57,500 bases of DNA from Symbiodinium natans. Its lineage: Eukaryota > Sar > Dinophyceae > Suessiales > Symbiodiniaceae. The stretch spans positions 652,501 through 710,000 of the forward strand of contig CAJNDS010000813.1 in the NCBI GenBank assembly GCA_905221605.1, read 5' to 3'. How positions within the stretch are numbered: position 1 is the stretch's first letter; every line of letters starts with the position of its first letter. The position numbers were made by a program, and so were the translations under genes. Below are positions 29,111 through 39,759 of this stretch, piece after piece. The notes under the pieces are model-generated. The model was not told where the DNA came from. It worked only from the letters and a program-made list of their open reading frames with translations, and searched no databases.

Positions 29111-30947
29111 CTGGGTGCTTGTGGTTTTCACCGCAAGGCTTCAGCAACGATTCATGCGGGGCCAAAGCAAAACTGCATGACCTCCGAAGGCTCTTGTCAG
29201 AAGTGATCCCTGTCCATCCCGAAACTAAGCTTTCCCAAAACGGAGCCCCGCCAGGTACCAAGCCTGGACACGTAGCGCGCGGACTCTCCGCAGAAATCGG
29301 GGCTGGAGCCAGGACCTCAGACCCGATCGGCCGTGCCAGTCCATTCGCAGCTGCCCCTTGCACCCCTTCTGGATACATGTATCTGGTCTGAAGATTTTGG
29401 GCCCATTTTCTATAGCGCTTAGTTCCCGATGGCTGCTCAATGCCGCCCAATGCGATGTGTAGCAAGTTGATGGCCTCCCAAACTATGTGTGACACTGTGG
29501 AATGTGAGCTCATGGAGTTACTCACGTGCCATCGCTCAGTGCCTTGACAAATGTTTTGCTCTCCAGCTTCATAAATTGTAAAGTGCATTGTTCACTTTTC
29601 TCAACACATATAAGGAAGCCGAAGGCCCATTTCCATGGAGCACTTCCCGATCGAGCTCTAAAGATTCACAAGGTGCCAAAGTATCGGTTCGCTCACGCTC
29701 ACAACCCGCAGCTCTCAACGAAGACCAGAACGCTAAGAATGATAGGGACAGACGCTCTGATGAGTTTCTGATTGACAACCCCAGGGCCATGGATTGCCTG
29801 CGTTCCCGGATGTCTGAGAAAAGCGCCGTGGATCTCGAGGTGCCACTTGTGCTTCGTCTGCCTCGCAAGAGCTTGCTTGCGGGTGCGGTGCTGCAGCACG
29901 CGCTTGCTGTCGTGGGTACTTATCTGGCAAGGTACGAACCCATGATCTATAAATTCGGCTGGACTCACGATCCTTTCTGGAGGTGGTCGAATGATTTGTA
30001 CGGGTACCAACGTGATGTGGACTCCTGGTCAGAAATGGTTATCCTGCACGTGTCGCATGAGGCTTTTGGTCCTGCCATGTTAGAAGCCTCGCTCATCAAT
30101 CAGTTTCAGGGTATCTCGACAAAACTGTGTGCGAAACCCTAAACCCTAGATACACCCGAAACCCTCTATATACATACATATATAGACCCTAAATAAACCC
30201 TACATAAACCCTAAACCCTTTCAAAAGACCAAGAATAAGCCCTTATAAGAATGTACGTATATACCAACACAGACTATATATTTAAGCCCTTTCCCCTGTA
30301 ATATGATAAGGGTGCGCCCGGCCCTCCCCGCCCAGCCCCCCCACTGTGTGGTGTGGATGTGGGTTGGTTTTAGGGTTTATGTAGGGTTTATAGGGTTTAG
30401 GGTTTAGGGTTTAGGGTTCCTAAACCCTAAACCCTAAACCCTAACCCCTTTTAACCCTAAACCCTAAAACCCTAATGGTGTGGTTGTGGGTTGGTTTTAG
30501 GATTTAGGGTTTAGGGTTTTAGAGTTTTAGGGTTATATATACATAGAGGGTTAAGAGTTATATGTATATATATATATGTATAATTATATATAGGGTTTAA
30601 GGTTTGTGTATATATATAGGGTTTATGGTTTCTATAGCGTTTATATAGGGTTTAGGGTTTATGTATATATATATGCATATCTATGTGGTTTAGGTAGGGG
30701 CCTTTGGGTACCAAAGGGGAGGGGCTGGCGAACCAAGAACCGGTATCAAAAAACAATGAACCCAAATGCATCCCGCTCCAGCTTAGGCAGGCCTGGCTGC
30801 CGAAATGTTCGCCAGGGCGGTGACACGATCACGGAAGGTGCAACCTCGGAGGATATCTTCATGACTTATATGGTGTACAGATCGTTTAGGGACAAGCCGA
30901 GCCCGAATGAGAGGGCATTCAAAAGAAAGCGCCCAAGCACAAATTAA
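29110..30947 (+). CDS. GIY-YIG-like protein gene with a telomere-repeat intron
   Basis: The 5' block (about 29,120-29,240) reads CGAKAKLHDLRRLLSEVIP and NGAPPG. The main exon ends at 30,110 and contains MIYKFGWTHDPFWRWSN, then MLEASLINQFQG. This resembles the GIY-YIG/T5orf172 fold, where an IYK(I/F)G-T segment is followed by an R and later a catalytic-type glutamate (here E in MLEASLI). The intron 30,111-30,786 (GTATCT...TTAG) joins FQG to RPGCRNVRQGGDTI; the last exon ends at 30,947 with a basic tail (FKRKRPSTN). The family is widespread in dinoflagellates. A one-base mismatch near 29,548 breaks the upstream frame, so the 5' part may be degraded. Nuclease function is inference. Confidence 0.6.
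30111..30786 (+). repeat. intron made mainly of TTTAGGG/CCCTAAA and TATA repeats
   Basis: Joining 30,110 to 30,787 keeps the protein frame (…FQG then RPGCRN…). The intron contains telomere-like units in both orientations (30,125-30,240; 30,370-30,475; 30,500-30,665) and (TA)n. Confidence 0.7.
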
Positions 30948-30991
30948 TGCTTCATGTCGTGTGTGCACAACGCTCAACGTTTCTGTGCTAG

Positions 30992-33102
30992 ATGCTTGCG
31001 CAGTGGGAGTCAAAGAGCTTGCCTCTCTCTTTTGCATGGTTGCCCTGCCAGCAACACGAAACCCTGCAAAGCAAATGCCCATTTGATCAGCATGCCCCAG
31101 CGCAAAACCAACGATATGCATGGCCCCTGCGCCTTAAGGCTTCATGCTCCGCGGCGGTGCGGGTGGCCCGGAACGTGGTTCGGGACATTGGAGTGGAATC
31201 AGCTGCTAAGAGTCCAGGGCTGCTGAAAGTAGCAAGATGTAGTGAAAGCAATGCTGAAAGAGATACACACCGAGTACTGGTCAAGCAGTGTAAGCTCGGC
31301 CTTCCTATTCCTTTGAGACGACTGGGACGTGGCGAGCTGGATTACACAGTGCTCCGTTTGCGCGATTGGTTCCAGTGGCTTGTGAACTCCAATTGCATTC
31401 ACACCTTGACAGGGCTCACAGCTCCTGACCACACCAGAGAGCGTTGTATCTTGAAAGAATTTTGGTCCCGATACAGGAGCTCCAACGGGGACCACCCCGT
31501 CTTCCGTTTGGCAGCACAAGGAAGGCTGAAGCTCGAGTCGACTGTTCCGCTCCTGTATCACGGGGATGAGGGGCGAGGAAGGAGACGAATGCCCTTTTTG
31601 GTTACTTCGTGGTTCTCTATGATAGGCCGGGGTGCGAGACCTGCAGATCGTCGAGCAAGAGCAACAAATGTGCGCAAGCCTTACGTGAAGCTTCGCCCCA
31701 ACTTCAAGGGCCACAGCTTTGTCACCCGGTACCTTCAAGACGCATGGCCCGATGTCGTAGGAACATGTTTCGGTTTGGTCTTTGTACATGTTGCAGGAAT
31801 AAGACAAGCGATAGTGCGAAGTGGGTTTACACAGCTTTTGTCTTCGTAAATTCAGGAAGCCCAAAACAATTGTGAAATGTAGCTATCGATGTATCTTGCT
31901 TTCGTGACATACGAAACATCGTTTCGCAATGAAGACACATATAGACATCCAAGGCTGCGATGCCCAAGAAGGCCTATCAGAATGAGACCGTGTTTCAAGC
32001 CATCCTGAAGCAGTGCCGCGCCGAGAGCAACTTCCTTACTTACCATGGTGTAAGCCACGAGCGCACAGGCGAGAAGTTGTGGGGAGTGGTTCTTGCAGTC
32101 ACAGGTGACTGGGCTTGGCTGGTGAAGAGCGGGGGTTTGCGGCGGAATTTCAACCACGCCGTTAAATCGGTGAAAGATGTTGCGCAACCGGAGGGTATTT
32201 GCCACTTATGCGCCGCAGGGATGAAAGATCATCCATTTGAGCATCTGACTCACAGCCCTAGCTGGCTGAGCACGTTCTGCCAGATTGATCCTTTTCTGGA
32301 CCAATCGCCTTTGAAAGGTTTGCTGCACGCAGATGGCAGAGCAGCCACCCTGTTCCAGTTCGATGTGTGGCACACATGCCACCTGGGCGTCTGCCGAACC
32401 TTTGCCGGTTCAGTTCTCGCTTTGCTCAGCGAGACGTTTCCTGGTCGATCAAAGGACTCCAGATTCGAGGCCCTTTCGGAGGCTTACATGGCATGGTGTG
32501 CGCGCACCAAACACCAAGCCCTTTTGACCAAACTGACGAAAGACACGATAGGCTGGGACAGCAACAACCAGTTCCCATGCGGGAACTGGTACAAAGGCTC
32601 ATTGTCAAGGACAATGTGCGACTTCATCGAGGACATGACAGCGGGACAGGAGTTCGAGGATGACATGCTTAGGTTGTCTGGTGTGGCCGTGCGTGCTTTG
32701 AACAACTTTCTCCGAGGTTTGTACGAGGCGGACATTTTCCTGGACCGTCACACTGCTTCGACCTTGGGTGAGCATGGGCTTGCGTTTCTGGACCTTTATA
32801 GCCAGCTGGCGTCCTTGGCTGTGCAGCGCCAGCGCTGTTTATTCGTTCTCATACCGAAGCTGCACAGCCTGCACCACCAAACCCTGCAGGACTTGGTCTT
32901 GGCTTCCCGATTTTCGGACTTCGTAGTCAGTCCGTTGTGTTACTCAGTTCAAATGTCAGAGGACTTCATCGGAAGGCACAGTCGCACCTCGCGAAGGGTC
33001 CACCCGGCCCTATGTACACGACGCTGTACAGAAAGGTTTCTGCAATTAGCCTACACGAAATATGTGGAGGCGGGGTATTTGCTGCCTGCGCAGCAAGACT
33101 AG
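30992..33102 (+). CDS. DDE-transposase-like gene of a dinoflagellate multi-copy family, two main exons
   Basis: The first block (30,992 to about 31,740) contains HGDEGRGRRRMPF, SWFSMIGRGARP and NFKGHSFVTRYL. The second (about 31,957-33,102) contains LAVTGDWAWLVKSGGLRR, EGICHLCAAGMK, FQFDVWHTCHLGVCRTFAGS, WDSNNQFPCGNW and a C-terminal MSEDFIGRHSRTSRRVHP. The D-x2-H segment and the E-D-F-x-G-R near the end are where DDE/RNase-H-fold transposases carry catalytic residues, and the CHLC pair could bind zinc. The second frame alone is 380 codons without a stop. The first ATG is uncertain. The intron of about 215 bp is inferred from loss of family similarity at 31,740 and its return at 31,957. Activity is not shown. 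Confidence 0.55.
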
Positions 33103-33333
33103 GTAGAGTAGGGCACAAATCGAGAAGTGTGGGGCTGTGTGAGTGAACCCCCTAAAAGAAGGTCCTAAAGACCCTCAAAGGCTCTAAACCCCATATAACA
33201 TATAAAGGCCCTAAACCCTATATATATAAAGACCCTAAACCCTAAAGACCCTCAACCCGAAATATATAAACCCTAAAAATCCTACATATAGAAATAAGCC
33301 CCTTTGCCAACCTTTTAAACTTAGCTTCCAACC

Positions 33334-33364
<31 letters not shown>

Positions 33365-33714
33365 TTGTTTAGACTCGATAATGTAAAATATGTAAAAGCA
33401 CCCACGCCCTGAAAGCCCTTCTTGATGAAGCCCTGCATGGGGCTCCCGGCATGGCTCTCGATGACGAGCACCGCCAGGCAAATGATCGAAGTCATTATCT
33501 TTCTGGGATTTTCTCTCGGGCAGGGCTTGTTTCGGAAGCTTGAAAGCTCAGGTTTGGGATTCTATTGAACAATGGGATTGGTTTGCTGGGCTTTTGGTGG
33601 GATCTGGAGTTCTGATGCTTATACTCAGAGGCTTGTAAAGGTTGGATATAGGGGTATACAAGGACGTCTTGTGTAATCAGCAGATAACCACACAGGTTGT
33701 GGCTAAATGGCTGA
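33103..33714. other. CCCTAAA/TATA repeat then unassigned sequence
   Basis: 33,150-33,360 holds degenerate CCCTAAA/AAAGACCC units and a (TA)n run; the rest is unique with no convincing frame. Confidence 0.5.
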
Positions 33715-33815
33715 GTTAGGAAAACCCGGTTTCCCTAAAGAACCCGGTTCTCTATTCCAAACCCCGGTTATTTTTAAAAACCTACAATTTCTTAGGGTCT
33801 AGTCGGTCTGGGTAG

Positions 33816-34919
33816 TGCGGAACCCTTACAACGGGACGCATGGAGAGCGGAGTACCCATATTGAGTGCTCAACTTGCAGAGCGTTCAGCGTTGCACTCCC
33901 TCAAGCCTGCCTCAGGCTCGGGATAGTTGTGCCAATGCTGGCCACTGTGGCCCTTCCTGCAGCAAGCACCCCAGCCGTGTTCTTTTGAAGCGGTGAGTGG
34001 CGGGAGTTCCAGTGCCCTAAACCCTAAACCTTATAAGCCCTAAACCCTAAACCCTACACCCTAAACCCTATAACCTTATAAACCCTATAAACCCTATAAA
34101 CCCTATAAACCCTGTAAACCCTAAATCCTAGACCCTAAACCCTAAAACCCTTCCTTCTTTTCTTCGGGACACCGATTGAGTCCACTTCGATGCCTGCTGC
34201 TGAGGATGGACGCACGAAGACGGGGTAGCACATGCCCGCTCAAAACCTTGAACTTCCGGCATTTCCAGGGGAGCCACTGTTTAGGGTTTAGGGTTTAGGG
34301 TTTAGGGTTTAGGGCCTGATCCCTACAATTCTCAGCCCTTGCTCTGCAGTCAAGTAAGTCCATAATGGCTTAGGGTTGAACTCCCAGACACTGAACCCTA
34401 AACACTCCTAACCCCTAAACCCCAGACTCCTTAAAACCCTGCCTCCTAGCCCCTAAACCCTACACGCAGATGAGGCCCCAAAACCTTCTCAAAACCCCTA
34501 AGCCCTAAGCCAAACCCTAAAAACCCTAAACCCTAAACCCCTAAACCCTAAACCCTAAACCCTAAACCTTTCCAGCTAAGCTTTGGCCGCTCCTCCTTGG
34601 CGCAGCCGGGCTGTGGCCCAGCTCGATCTCACCCGGCCAGGCAGGTTTAGGGCCTTTAGGGTTTGGGGTTTAGGGTTTAGGGTTTAGGGATAGGGTTAGG
34701 GTTTAGGGTTTAGGGTTTGGGGTTTAGAATTTAGGGTATAGGTACGAAGTCCTCCTAAGCCCTCATCAGAATTTAATGGGTCAGGGTACAGGGTACAGGG
34801 TACAGGGTGCAGGGTGCAGGGATCAGTGTGTAGGGTTGAGGGTGTAGGTACAGCAGTGTTCAGGTTTTGGAGGGTTTTGGTGGGAGACTTGCAGTGACTT
34901 GCTTCCATGTTGACGTCAG
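33816..34919. repeat. telomere-like arrays with short unique spacers
   Basis: CCCTAAA/CCCTATAAA at 34,010-34,150, TTTAGGG at 34,278-34,315, CCCTAAA at 34,385-34,570, TTTAGGG at 34,645-34,740 and GGGTACAGGGTGCAGGG variants to 34,840. Short GC-rich spacers (34,570-34,645) might be exon remnants. Confidence 0.75.
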
Positions 34920-34998
34920 GCGGCGGCGCGGGCGTTGTTCACGTCCGTGGCAGCTGACTTCCTTTCCAACGCACACTCCTTCGCAACCTGCTCGCAAG
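34920..34998 (+). CDS. exon-like island
   Basis: GTCAG acceptor, open stretch starting AAARALFTSVAADFLSNA and ending ATCSQ, then GCAGTG as a possible GC-type donor. No family recognised. Confidence 0.4.
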
Positions 34999-35580
34999 GC
35001 AGTGCACAGCCTTAAGGAAGGCTTCGACGATGAAGATGAACGGGGCTTCGAAGGCTTTGAAGGGCTTGAGGGTGCGGGGGAAGCGGGGGGAATTCAGCAG
35101 AAGGCACGCTCGTGAGAGTGTCGGCCGGGGGAAGGGCGGAGGGTGGGGAGGGGAAGGGGCAGACAGCATCAACGACTGAGGTCATTATTGTATGCAACCA
35201 TGCTGGACGCGACCTATACCGCTACTCCACATCTTGCAAGGACGGACTGTTTTGGCTGCTTGTTTTTTGTTTTTTGCTCCGCACGTGCTGCGAAGTGTTC
35301 TCGTTCTGAGAGTTGGGGCGGGTGGGGGGACTGGGACATGATCCGCACCCGTGGGTTTCGCGGCCGCCACGGCGTTCGCAGCCCCCCCAAACCCCTAACC
35401 CCTAAAAGGTCCAAAAATCCTAAACCCCAGCCCCTAAACCCCTCCTCAACCCTGAGCCGCTGGACCTCAGGTCTTTTGGGTTTGGGGTTTAGGGTTCAGG
35501 GTTTGTAGGGTTTAGGGTTTAGGGTTTAGGGTTTAGGGTTTAGGGTTTAGGGTTTAGGGTTTAGGGTTTAGGGTTTAGGG

Positions 35581-35704
35581 ATTGCATCCTGTGACGAGGC
35601 TCACTCTGCCGAGTTCCTCCTGCGGTGCACCTACTCATCGGCCAACTTCGAGACTGGAACCGATGCTTTTCTTGCATCTTGTGCTGCCCTTTTGCTCCAA
35701 AATG
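35581..35704 (+). CDS. exon-like island
   Basis: Open stretch starting IASCDEAHSAEFLLRC, continuing into TDAFLASCAALLLQN, ending before GTAATG. It lies directly between two TTTAGGG arrays, which would be its introns. Confidence 0.42.
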
Positions 35705-35846
35705 GTAATGTTTAGGGTTTAGGGTTTAGGGTTTAGGGTTTAGGGTTTAGTGTTTGGGGTTTAGGGTTTAGGGTTTGGGGTTTGGGGTTTAGGGTTCAGG
35801 GCTTAGAGGAGGCTGTGGAGACGGTTTGTGAACCCGGTGCGCTCAG

Positions 35847-35885
35847 GAGTTGATCGACACTGTGTACGGGTGGCTGAACTACCAG
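35847..35885 (+). CDS. short exon-like island with GC donor
   Basis: After CTCAG, 13 codons read ELIDTVYGWLNYQ, then GCAAGC, a plausible GC-type donor; reading on meets a stop seven codons later. Confidence 0.38.
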
Positions 35886-36104
35886 GCAAGCTGCTGTATT
35901 GCTTTCTGACAGTGACAGAGGCTCGAAGGTACCCTATTTGTGGTCTCAGGGCCCCTAAACCCTAAACCCTAAACCCTAAACCCTAAACCCTAAACCCTAA
36001 ACTCTGAAAACCTGTAGGATTTCGGTGTTCTTCGGACCTGAAACCACACATGGAGGGTACTTGGGGGCCTTCAGGGTGGCACTGACGTATTTGCTTTTTC
36101 AGGA

Positions 36105-36227
36105 GGGTGGCTGTCAAAATTCTGCTCCCTTTTGGGGTACCCTAAATATTAGGTGCCTAAACCCTAAACCCTAAACCCTAAACTATAATCGGGATCCAAA
36201 AGGGGACCATCATGTTGACAACCACCC
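36105..36227. mobile_element. MITE-like inverted-repeat element, copy with internal telomere-like block
   Basis: The left end GGGTGGCTGTCAAAAT pairs with the right end ATGTTGACAACCACCC; inner parts CCCTTTTGGGG and CCAAAAGGGG also pair. A 26-bp CCCTAAA block (about 36,158-36,183) sits at the point where the related copy at 50,306-50,396 has none. Confidence 0.8.
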
Positions 36228-36632
36228 AGGTGGAGCACCACATGTTTCCGGACATGACTCCGCTTCAGTGCCTTGGGACAATCCTGGTTTAACCCTCTAG
36301 GGTTTGGGGTTTAGGGTGGGAAGTTAAGGAGATAGGGTCCCCTGGAGTCATTTTAGGGGACATGATACCTACTTCCTTACATCCCGCCCTAAACCCTAAA
36401 CCCTAAACCCTCAACATTGTAGCCACTGGGCGAAGCCCGTGCAGGTACCGGAAGCTGCAGCCGCTCGTGAAGAGCAGCTTGTCTCAAGCCCTGATCCCTC
36501 GGTGCTGGTTCGGGGTTATTTAGGGTTTAGGGTTTAGGGTTTAGGGTTTAGGTCTAGGGTGTACGGTGTAGGGTGTGGTGTTTGGGGTTTAGGCTTCAGT
36601 CTCCGCATTCACTGAATTGAGTTGGGTTGCAA

Positions 36633-36704
36633 GGCATTTGCAAGAAGCACAACGTGCAGTATGTGCAGATGAACGCCCTTCGCCGTACGTGGATGATGTT
36701 TCAG
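36633..36704 (+). CDS. exon-like island
   Basis: After TTGCAAG the open stretch reads GICKKHNVQYVQMNALRR then TWMMFQ, and ends before GTTGCA. Strongly protein-like, family unknown. Confidence 0.4.
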
Positions 36705-37014
36705 GTTGCAGCTGCTCGGCAAGACTACACCGCCCAAGCCCTAAACCCTGAACCCGAAACTCCCTACACGAACAGGAACAGAGGGTGTAGGGCTTAGGGT
36801 TTTGGGTTGAATGTTTAGGGTTTAGGGTTTTGGGCACTTCATCATAAGCAGTCGACCACTTTTAGGTACCCTCAACAGTATGGAATACCACGCTACTTCT
36901 AGTGGCTTGCTTGAAGCTTTTGGATGCCCTCGGCTTGGTGCATCATTGCTGCTCTGAACTATAAGGAATGTACGGCTATATTAACCAATGTCAGCTGCAA
37001 CAACTACATTCAAA

Positions 37015-38430
37015 ACCCCTAAACCCTAAACCCTAAACCCTAAACCCTAAACCCTAAGCTCCAAGGCCCTTAAAACCTTCAACAGACCCCAAGCCCTTGA
37101 TTGCCCTAAATCCCAAAGTCCCAACAACCCTCGAAGCACCCCATCCTCGAGACCCCCGCCTCCGCCCTAAACCCCAAACCCTGTTTAGGGTTTACGGGGC
37201 TTAGGGTTTAGGGTTTAGGGTTTAGGGTTTAGGGTTTAGGGTTTAGGGTGTAGCTTAGCGTTTAGGGTTGAGGTTTTCCCACTTCGCGCCGTTGTCCAGG
37301 TCGGAGACGCCGACATGAAGCGCTGCACGGCCCACCCGCCTGCTTCGAGTTTCGGGTTCCAGGGTGTAGGGTTTAGGGGTGTAATTAGGGTTCAGGGTTT
37401 AGGGTTTAGGGTTTAGCGTTTAAGGGCATGGAGTTGAGGGGTTTGAATTTAGGGTGTAGGGGGTTGTACAATAGGTTGTTAATCAGTTTTCGAAGTAGAG
37501 CTTGACTAATATTTGCTGAAGAACCCCCGGAAGACTAAATACTAAAAAGTCTTCACAAGGGCAACATAACATAGGGAGTCTTTTCTTTTATTTTGCGGGG
37601 GCGGGCGGGGGGGGCTTCAGAAGCATACAGTCGTTTTTGCAGGTTGAGAGTTCTAGAAGCGCCCCTACTTATAGGATTTTTAGGTAACCCACAAAAAGGG
37701 TTTGGGGTTCTTAATTAAGGAAAGGCTTTAGGTAGGGCTTTTGAAGGGTTTGAACGAATTAGGGTTGCTGTTGCTACGGTGTTTGGGCTCTCGATAGGGT
37801 TTCAAGAGGGCTTATATGGTTCGGCGCAGGGGCCTGTGTAGTTCCCAATACTAGGCCTTCATGTCTAGGGTTACGGGTTTAAGGCTTTGGGTTTAGGGTT
37901 TAGGGATGTAGGGTTTAGGGCTTTAGGTTTAGGTGTTGTTTGCAATGAACTAGGGTGACGGGTTCAGGGCTCGGGATTTAGGGTTTGCCCAGTGCCAAGC
38001 TTGCTAGGTAATTTAACCTGAGTGCTTAGTCAAGAGCCCGGGATTGGACTTTTAGTGTTTAGAGCTTAGATGGAGGGTGTAGGGCGTCATCTCTCTTTTG
38101 GGGGTTTATGGGTTTAGGGTTTGGGTTTAGGGTTTGCGGGTTTAGGGTTTTGGGTTTGCTTTTCGGGTTTAGGGGGGGGGGGGGGGGGGGTTGGGTTCAC
38201 CAAGGGACTAAAGGACGGACCCTTATAAGTGACCGGTTGTTTGGGGCGATTTAGGGGCTACTTGGGTTTCTAGGGACTACATATAAGGTATATACAGGGG
38301 TCATATAGGGGAAGAAGATTCAGGGTCCCTTCTAGAAATTCCCTCCTTGTTAAAGCCTTAAGTTGAGGGGCTATTGCCCTAAACCCTAAACCCTAAACCC
38401 TAAACCCTAAACCCTAAACCCTAAACCCTC
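37015..38430. repeat. telomere-like arrays with unassigned spacers
   Basis: CCCTAAA at 37,018-37,055, TTTAGGG at 37,185-37,270, mixed TTTAGGG at 37,355-37,420 and 37,860-38,170, a G run of about 18 near 38,173, CCCTAAA at 38,378-38,428. A small exon-like piece near 37,301 reads VGDADMKRCTAHP. Confidence 0.6.
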
Positions 38431-38431
38431 T

Positions 38432-38533
38432 CATTTCTTCGAGGCCCTCGTGCCCCCGTCGGCTTACAAGAGCTCCGCAAAGCATCTCGGCCTACCGGAG
38501 CTTCAGCGCGCCCACACGCGGTTGAGGGTTGAG
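38432..38533 (+). CDS. exon-like island
   Basis: Directly after a CCCTAAA array, 34 open codons start HFFEALVPPSAYKSSAKHLG and continue LPELQRAHTRL to a GTGAGG donor, followed by TTTAGGG. Family unknown. Confidence 0.42.
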
Positions 38534-39006
38534 GTGAGGGTTTAGGGTTTAGGGTTTAGGGTTTAGGGGTTGCGGGTTCAGGGTTTAGGGTTTAGGGTTG
38601 CCACAAAGAAGCTCGCCAGCCCTAAGCCTTAGCCCCTACTGCGGCAGGCCGAAAGTGCGTCGCGCTCACGACATTGACATGACACCAGCAGACAGCAGAA
38701 GAGCCCCTCTCCCCCTTAGACTCCTGCACTCCAAGAGCGCCGGGCCTCCACTTTTGATTTTTGATTTTTGGGGTTTCGAGGGCTGAGGGGGTTTAGGGTC
38801 TTAGGGCTGAGGACTCTAAAGTATCCCTAAACCCTAAACTCTAAACCAAGAATCCTTACGCCCTACATCCAACCCTTTCCCTCTTCAAGCTGAGGACCAC
38901 GTCCCAAGGCCGAAGAATGGGCTTTGCGGGCTTTGGGGGGGAATCCTCTTTACTTAAGTAGGTAGTGGTTTTGGGTTTAGGGTTTTCAGGGTTCACGGTT
39001 TGAGCA

Positions 39007-39080
39007 GGGTTAGTAAGGTGGGGTATGGGGATCAGAATAGGTTCATAGGGGATACTAACTTTCTAAGTCAAAAGAGCTTC
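39007..39080. mobile_element. MITE-like repeat, copy 1 of an inverted pair
   Basis: GGTTAGTAAGG, GGTATGGGGAT, ATAGGGGATAC and CTAAGTCAAAAGAGCTTC blocks match, in reverse complement and in order, 51,576-51,656. Confidence 0.75.
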
Positions 39081-39286
39081 TAGTCATGGCTTTCCGTGCT
39101 GTTTTGCAGCGTTAGGACCTGCACAACCCGAAACCCTACAGACCCTACACCTACAAAACCACCCTCAACCCCTGCAAGCGCTGGGCTCTCAGAAACGAAT
39201 CCCTAAGTCGCGAAATTCTTAGAGGATCGTTGTTTTCCTTTCTTCGGGGGCGCCCCTTAGAAACCTCGTTACGCCTTTCGATTCTT

Positions 39287-39366
39287 ACTTCGTTGTTCAT
39301 GGGTGGCTACTTACTGTAAGTTCTGAGATCCGTGCTTGTAACAACCCATGAACCTTCAAGTAGACC
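39287..39366. mobile_element. MITE-like element of the TACTTGGAGGTTCA family, copy 1
   Basis: TACTT and GTTGTTCATGGGT on the left face ACCCATGAACCTTCAAGTAG on the right. Confidence 0.6.
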
Positions 39367-39409
39367 CCAAACCCCGAACTCCAATCCCTGATCCCTAAGA
39401 CTCACAAGC

Positions 39410-39665
39410 CCTAAACCCTAAACCCCAAACCCTAAACCCACAAACTCTTTGAAATCTGTAAAGGTGGCGCACCCTCGCTTTAAGCGCAGTGCAGGTCTTG
39501 CTCCCCCCACCCACGACAGCTGAGATGCTGCGTATGCTTCCGGCGGGGCTTTTAGGGAGGTCTTATTGCTAGTCATGCCCTAAACCCTAAACCCTACATA
39601 CGCCCAAACCCTAAACCCTAAACCCTAAACCCTAAACCCTAAACCCTAAACCCTAAACCCTTAGT
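39410..39665. repeat. CCCTAAA arrays
   Basis: Short array at 39,410-39,440 and a longer one at 39,580-39,661. Confidence 0.9.
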
Positions 39666-39759
39666 CCTTGGCGGCTTACCGGACTTCAGGGGAATTTCCG
39701 GGGGTCTGGAGGGTTTTGGTTCAGGTAAGTTTCGGGGGGAGCATGTAGGGGGTTCAAGG

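Larger units (their letters stand above)
16520..33815. mobile_element. candidate composite element with degenerate inverted ends (hypothesis)
   Basis: Sequence from 16,520 inward and the reverse complement from 33,815 inward share blocks in the same order: CTACCCAG, then AAATTGTAGGTT, then AAAATAACC, then paired AACC(C/G)GGTT motifs. The left end has an extra segment of about 35 bp containing a palindrome (GGTTCTTGATCAAGAACC). Everything recognisably coding between them lies on the plus strand, including a GIY-YIG-like and a DDE-like gene. No clear target duplication is visible, so the two ends could instead be independent copies of a short dispersed repeat. Confidence 0.35.
35505..36020. repeat. 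telomere-like arrays around exon islands
   Basis: TTTAGGG at 35,505-35,580 and 35,709-35,800, CCCTAAA at 35,952-36,003. Confidence 0.9.

Noticed and set aside
29076-29588. 170-codon minus-strand frame
   Set aside because: It overlaps the 5' part of the GIY-YIG-like gene, whose plus-strand segments match the family as I recall it; no motif is seen on the minus strand.
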